Below, piece after piece: positions 11,415 to 14,811 of a stretch of 14,811 bases of DNA. The DNA is from an uncultured Eubacteriales bacterium (GTDB lineage Bacteria > Bacillota_A > Clostridia > Christensenellales > Aristaeellaceae). The stretch is taken from contig CACYNZ010000047.1 in the NCBI GenBank assembly GCA_902775835.1, forward strand, positions 1 through 14,811, in the 5' to 3' direction. Position numbers and translations under genes: made by a program. The notes under the pieces are model-generated. The model did not search any database, was not told where the DNA came from, and saw only the letters and a list, made by a program, of their open reading frames with translations. How positions within the stretch are numbered: position 1 is the stretch's first letter; each line of letters starts with the position of its first letter.

Positions 11415-12887
11415 TTATTCCGTTTTTGCCACGTCCAGACGGATCTGCACGCAGTGCTTCAGCGCGACAGTGGCGTCCTTCCCCATCGTACAGTCCGCGA
11501 ACGAAATGTTCCGCACCTCATACCCGGGCACATCAAACCCGCTCAGGTCGATCCCGGGCATGGCATGCAGATCCTTTTCCCAGTAATTGCGCGCCCAGCC
11601 CGTAAAATGCACGCGGTCGCACCGCATGTCCGAGAAAACGGGCGGCACCGGCGAGCCCTCGCCGTCATCGTTGTAGAGCACAGCGCAGCACAGGAATCTC
11701 GACAGCACGCAGTCCCGCACCTGGATATTCCTTACATACCCGCCGCGCTTTTTCGTGCCCTTGATCTGCACGCCGTAGAGCGAATGTTCCAGATCACAGT
11801 CCCAGATTTTCACATCCTCCACGCCGCCACTCATCTCGCTGCCGATGGCAACGCCCAGACCATACTCGCTGACGCAGTCAAACACCCGGATATGCCGGGT
11901 CGGGCGTGCAATGACATTGCCCTCCGGGTTCTTGCCGCTCTTGATGGCCACGGAATCATCCCCGGTATGGAATTCACAGGCAAACAGGGTGCAGTCCTCG
12001 CTGGAGTCCGGGTCCCATCCGTCCCCGTTCCAAACGTTCTCCGAGCAGAAGACGCAGTGATCGGTGACAATCCCGCGGGAATAGATCATGTGCACATTCC
12101 AGCTCGCGCCGTTCTGCAGCGTCAGACCGGAAATGCGCACGAGCTCACAGTTGCTCAGGTTGATCAGTCTCCCGCGTGCGCGGCCCGGAATGGTGTTGTC
12201 GTTCTCGCATTCCTTGACCTTGTCTCCCAGCGAGGCGATATACTCCCGGAGCCGTTCCCGCTCCACCTCAATGACATTCAGGGCCAGCTGCTGGCCGCCC
12301 CCGGAGATGGTTCCCTTTCCGTGAATCCAGACATTGCGGCAGTTGGGACCATCCGAATGGCTGAGCGTGCCGAGATTCAGAAGACTCTGATAGCATTCCT
12401 GCTCCACGCCCTCAAAACGGCTCCAGATCTTGGGCAGATAGTCTTCCGGGTTTTCCGTCCCCTGCAGCACCGCGCCCTCCTCCAGACAGACCCGCATGTC
12501 ACTGTGCAGACGAAGCCCGCCGGTCAGGAATACGCCTGATGGAATGACAATTTCCTCATCCGGTCCGCAGGCATCGAATGCGGCCTGCAGACTTAAGGTG
12601 TTCAGCGTTTTTCCATCCCCGACAGCGCCGAAGTCCAGAACATTCAATATTCGCGGCCTTTTCCCTGTCGTAATGCACACCCTGCCGAGCTCCTCACCGC
12701 CCATGCTGACGCTAACGGCATATTCCGTTTCCGGACAAAGTTCCTCAAAGGTGCAGTGGGTGCGATGGACATGCTGCACGCCCTGTCCTTCGATGTTCAC
12801 ATCATATACCGCACCGGCAGGCGCATGTTCCGGCTGCTCCCACCAGAGCGTAAGTTCCGTATCCGACGCCCAGAAATACAGTTCCAT
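11415..12887 (-). CDS. GH28 polygalacturonase-family glycoside hydrolase, divergent active site
   Basis: A 490-residue protein with an N-terminal fibronectin-III-like domain (about 1-77; WEQP..APAGAVYDV, then ETEYAVSVS) and a right-handed beta-helix opening with LNVLDFGAVGDGKTLNT (81-97). GH28 motifs: NGDGWDPDSS (287-296) with D289, GDDSVAIKSG (309-318) with D310 and D311, IGSEMSGGV (348-356), and QIKGTKKRGGYVRNI (374-388). The three catalytic Asp residues are present. However, the loop before IGSE reads SEYGLGVA, with no His where pectin-cleaving members have GHG, and the RIK motif reads QIK (Q374, K376). The linkage may thus differ from plain galacturonan, as in rhamnogalacturonan or xylogalacturonan enzymes. 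No signal peptide is seen. The ATG at 12887 is 9 nt after GGAGG; the ATG at 12896 touches it. The GH115 stop is 14 bp upstream, so this is an operon. Confidence 0.87.
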   Translation of the reverse strand: MELYFWASDTELTLWWEQPEHAPAGAVYDVNIEGQGVQHVHRTHCTFEELCPETEYAVSVSMGGEELGRVCITTGKRPRILNVLDFGAVGDGKTLNTLSLQAAFDACGPDEEIVIPSGVFLTGGLRLHSDMRVCLEEGAVLQGTENPEDYLPKIWSRFEGVEQECYQSLLNLGTLSHSDGPNCRNVWIHGKGTISGGGQQLALNVIEVERERLREYIASLGDKVKECENDNTIPGRARGRLINLSNCELVRISGLTLQNGASWNVHMIYSRGIVTDHCVFCSENVWNGDGWDPDSSEDCTLFACEFHTGDDSVAIKSGKNPEGNVIARPTRHIRVFDCVSEYGLGVAIGSEMSGGVEDVKIWDCDLEHSLYGVQIKGTKKRGGYVRNIQVRDCVLSRFLCCAVLYNDDGEGSPVPPVFSDMRCDRVHFTGWARNYWEKDLHAMPGIDLSGFDVPGYEVRNISFADCTMGKDATVALKHCVQIRLDVAKTE

Positions 12888-12901
12888 CTGCCGCATCCTC
12901 C

Positions 12902-14811
12902 TCAAAACGCTGTTTCCAGGTCCACTTCGCCCCTCAGGCGCAGGCACAGTTCATCATCCGAAAGCTGAACGGTACGGTGCGTCTGCAGGACCACCCGCTT
13001 TTCCTCGGGCGATACCAGGTACTGCTTTTCCCAGTCGTACATGAGATCCCCGTCTCCGCGTATGCGAAGCCAGCTTCTCAGGCCTTCCAGCATCCGGCAG
13101 GTCAGCTCCACGCCCGCAAAGCAGTCATTGTCATACAGATGGGCAAACCGTCCTCCGACCCCGCGCATGGCCGCAAGGCCCCTCCGGTGTGCTTCCAGTG
13201 CCCTGTCCGCCCAGAGAAATGCCTGCAGGTCATGACCGTTCACCGCATGGAAAGCGCACTGGCCGAAGCTGTACAGGCCTTCACATCCGGTCTGATGCAG
13301 CACGCCCTGAAGAAGCAGGGTGTCGCGAAGACGCACAGCATCCGCTTCCGGCATCCCGTCCATGACTTCGCGGCAATCCTGTACATACCTTCCCCAGGAA
13401 TCCATGCCGGTCTGTCCGACCCGCGCGATCTTCTCCACCTGCTTGAGATAGGACACACCGTCGGCTGCCCACAGAAGCGATGGCACCGGCAGCGCATTCT
13501 CTCCGCGCATCAGCGCACGGATCATGGTGCGCAGCGGGAAATGATAGTACTGATCGCCCGCCCGGTCATCCGCGTTCGGTCCGTAGGCCACAGCACAACT
13601 GGCATACCCGGTCAGCAATTTTGCCGCCGCTTCACTGCCATAGTACGCATGTGCAAACTCGGCAGCCGCCTTCCCCGCGTCGCACCGGCCGTCGGTCCAC
13701 ATCCGGCGCACCACTTCCAGCATGAACGCATGGGGCTTTACAGATCCCACATTGATATTCCACACTTTGCCCGCACGGCGCTTCAGCACTCTTTCCAGTT
13801 CATCCGCAATCATCTGGGGCGGGTTCTGGAGCATGGTGATATGGTTCGCCGCCTGCAGGTCATAGAAGCTCACATGGTAATAAATGCCGTGCTCACCTTT
13901 CTCATGCTCCGCGGGCATGGCATCCACTCTGGGATTGTCATTGTTCTGACGCCTGGAAACCATTTTCCCGTAGCCGTTGTCACCCCACAGACGGATCACG
14001 CCGTCAGGCACCTTCAGATGGCCGGCCCGGTACAGGCCCATCATCTCCCCGTAGAGGTTGGTGGAAAAGACCGCCTTCGGATCCTTCGCGCGGACCAGCT
14101 CCATCTGCCTGCGCATCACCGAGGAGATAAATGCGCCCTGTTTCTCGGCCGTGTCATATCCCGAGTCATCATGCCAGAATGCCTTGTCGCCCTGACCCCG
14201 GAATCCGATGGTCCAGACAACGCGCCTGCCTGCATACCGGTCAACTGCTTCCTGCCAGAGCGCCTCAAACTCCCGGGGATGCTGCGTATAGGACGGCTGA
14301 AGCTCCGGGTATGCCCGGGCAAACATCCTTGCCCCCAGCAGTTCCGTATGATGCTGCGTGATCCACAGTCCCCGCTCCAGCGCCATGTCGCACAGCCTGT
14401 GCCCGTCATACTCCCGGTCCGTGCCCGGTATGACCATGTTGCCGCCGCAGCGCAGCAGGGCCTCAAACAGCCGCTTCCAGACTTCCGCGCGCTGGCTTTC
14501 CTCCAGATGCCAGCCGGTGAAGAGCACTTCATCATTGACAAACCAGCAGCGGTAGCGCACGGCATACCTGGGGCTTTCCCAGCCACCCAGGGGAATCCGG
14601 ACCGTGTCATGCATCTTTGGCCGCAGTCCCATCCACCAGCCCAGCGGCTGTACACCCAGATACCTTTCGCTGACCGAGAGCAGCGCATACACGGCGCCCA
14701 GATCATCCCCGCAGCGGAGAAGGACTTCCTGCTCCGTCACCTCCGCGGCATACGTTTCCGCTTCGAGCGCGGGATCCTGAAGCACGCGGATTACATTGTC
14801 CGGGCCCTGCC
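12902..14811 (-). CDS. GH115 alpha-glucuronidase-family protein (N-terminus beyond window)
   Basis: The last 635 codons of a gene whose frame stays open to the right edge, so the N-terminus is missing. The visible start has the family's N-terminal small domain (GDDLGAVYALLSVSERYLGV, then P.GWW). The barrel follows with FVNDEVLFTGW, FEALLRCGGNMVIPGT, the adapted SHHEP-like loop ITQHHTE, the WTIGFRGQGD segment (matching the GMRGxGD motif), RLWGDNGYGK, GEHGIYYHVSFYD, and VWNINVGSVKPHAF. These are, in order, the GH115 landmarks. Characterised members remove (4-O-methyl)glucuronic acid from xylan. The C-terminal part after the barrel is short compared with large GH115 enzymes, which often carry additional sandwich domains. 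It overlaps no neighbour; the GH28 gene follows 14 bp downstream. Localisation cannot be judged without the N-terminus. Confidence 0.82.
   Translation of the reverse strand, partial: QGPDNVIRVLQDPALEAETYAAEVTEQEVLLRCGDDLGAVYALLSVSERYLGVQPLGWWMGLRPKMHDTVRIPLGGWESPRYAVRYRCWFVNDEVLFTGWHLEESQRAEVWKRLFEALLRCGGNMVIPGTDREYDGHRLCDMALERGLWITQHHTELLGARMFARAYPELQPSYTQHPREFEALWQEAVDRYAGRRVVWTIGFRGQGDKAFWHDDSGYDTAEKQGAFISSVMRRQMELVRAKDPKAVFSTNLYGEMMGLYRAGHLKVPDGVIRLWGDNGYGKMVSRRQNNDNPRVDAMPAEHEKGEHGIYYHVSFYDLQAANHITMLQNPPQMIADELERVLKRRAGKVWNINVGSVKPHAFMLEVVRRMWTDGRCDAGKAAAEFAHAYYGSEAAAKLLTGYASCAVAYGPNADDRAGDQYYHFPLRTMIRALMRGENALPVPSLLWAADGVSYLKQVEKIARVGQTGMDSWGRYVQDCREVMDGMPEADAVRLRDTLLLQGVLHQTGCEGLYSFGQCAFHAVNGHDLQAFLWADRALEAHRRGLAAMRGVGGRFAHLYDNDCFAGVELTCRMLEGLRSWLRIRGDGDLMYDWEKQYLVSPEEKRVVLQTHRTVQLSDDELCLRLRGEVDLETAF

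Noticed and set aside
11100..12539. Plus-strand open frame of about 480 codons spanning the gntR end and the GH28 gene
   Set aside because: It crosses the 14-bp hairpin terminator and lies antisense to the GH28 motifs; no family resemblance.
1..14811. CRISPR arrays, tRNA or rRNA genes, insertion sequences, defence systems
   Set aside because: No regularly spaced repeats, no cloverleaf or ribosomal sequence recognised, no transposase, integrase, toxin or nuclease motifs in the plausible coding frames.

Overview
The window reads as a chromosomal segment of a GC-rich, fermentative, glycan-using Bacillota (Clostridia), probably a gut or rumen commensal. This is an inference from the strong AGGAGG-type ribosome binding sites in front of nearly every gene, the TTGACA/TATAAT-like promoters, the Gram-positive style exported solute-binding protein, and four plant- or host-glycan hydrolase families in 15 kb. 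It is densely coding: thirteen complete genes plus one gene cut at each edge. The longest non-coding stretch is about 240 bp, and every gap has an interpretable signal. I see no rRNA, tRNA, CRISPR array, insertion sequence, phage gene or long repeat.

Left part (1-4577). On the minus strand a PHP-family phosphoesterase, a small YciI-like protein and a GNAT acetyltransferase (cut by the left edge) form a likely operon. It is divergent from a plus-strand GH171/NamZ-type (DUF1343) exo-N-acetylmuramidase homologue. That gene converges, with only 3 bp between the stop codons, on a minus-strand pair: a second GNAT acetyltransferase and a GH29 alpha-L-fucosidase whose motifs fit the 1,3/1,4-specific subfamily. 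The promoter of this pair has an inverted repeat over its -35 box.

Middle (4699-8515). A plus-strand operon encodes a complete polar amino-acid ABC importer, most like the cystine-type family: binding protein, M20 metallopeptidase, permease and ATPase. A hairpin after the binding-protein gene probably lowers expression of the downstream genes, and a good intrinsic terminator closes the operon. The M20 enzyme inside the operon suggests that a conjugated (acylated or peptidic) amino acid is imported and then hydrolysed in the cytoplasm.

Right part (8556-14811). An aconitase-superfamily pair of LeuC/LeuD type is divergent from a GntR/FCD regulator. Both promoters carry the same 12-bp palindromic core, ATCGTATACGAT, embedded in longer palindromes. 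No other leucine gene is present, so a catabolic dehydratase is at least as likely as isopropylmalate isomerase. After a shared hairpin terminator comes a minus-strand pair: a GH28 polygalacturonase-family enzyme and, upstream of it, a GH115 alpha-glucuronidase-family enzyme that runs off the right edge. Both would attack uronic-acid-containing plant polysaccharide. The GH28 protein lacks the usual active-site histidine and the arginine of the RIK motif.

None of the glycosidases with a visible N-terminus (GH171, GH29, GH28) has a signal peptide, so the theme is intracellular processing of imported oligosaccharides and conjugates. The most interesting points are the orphan LeuCD-like pair with its paired operators, the hydrolase embedded in the ABC importer operon, and the divergent GH28. 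I see no clear defence or mobile system.
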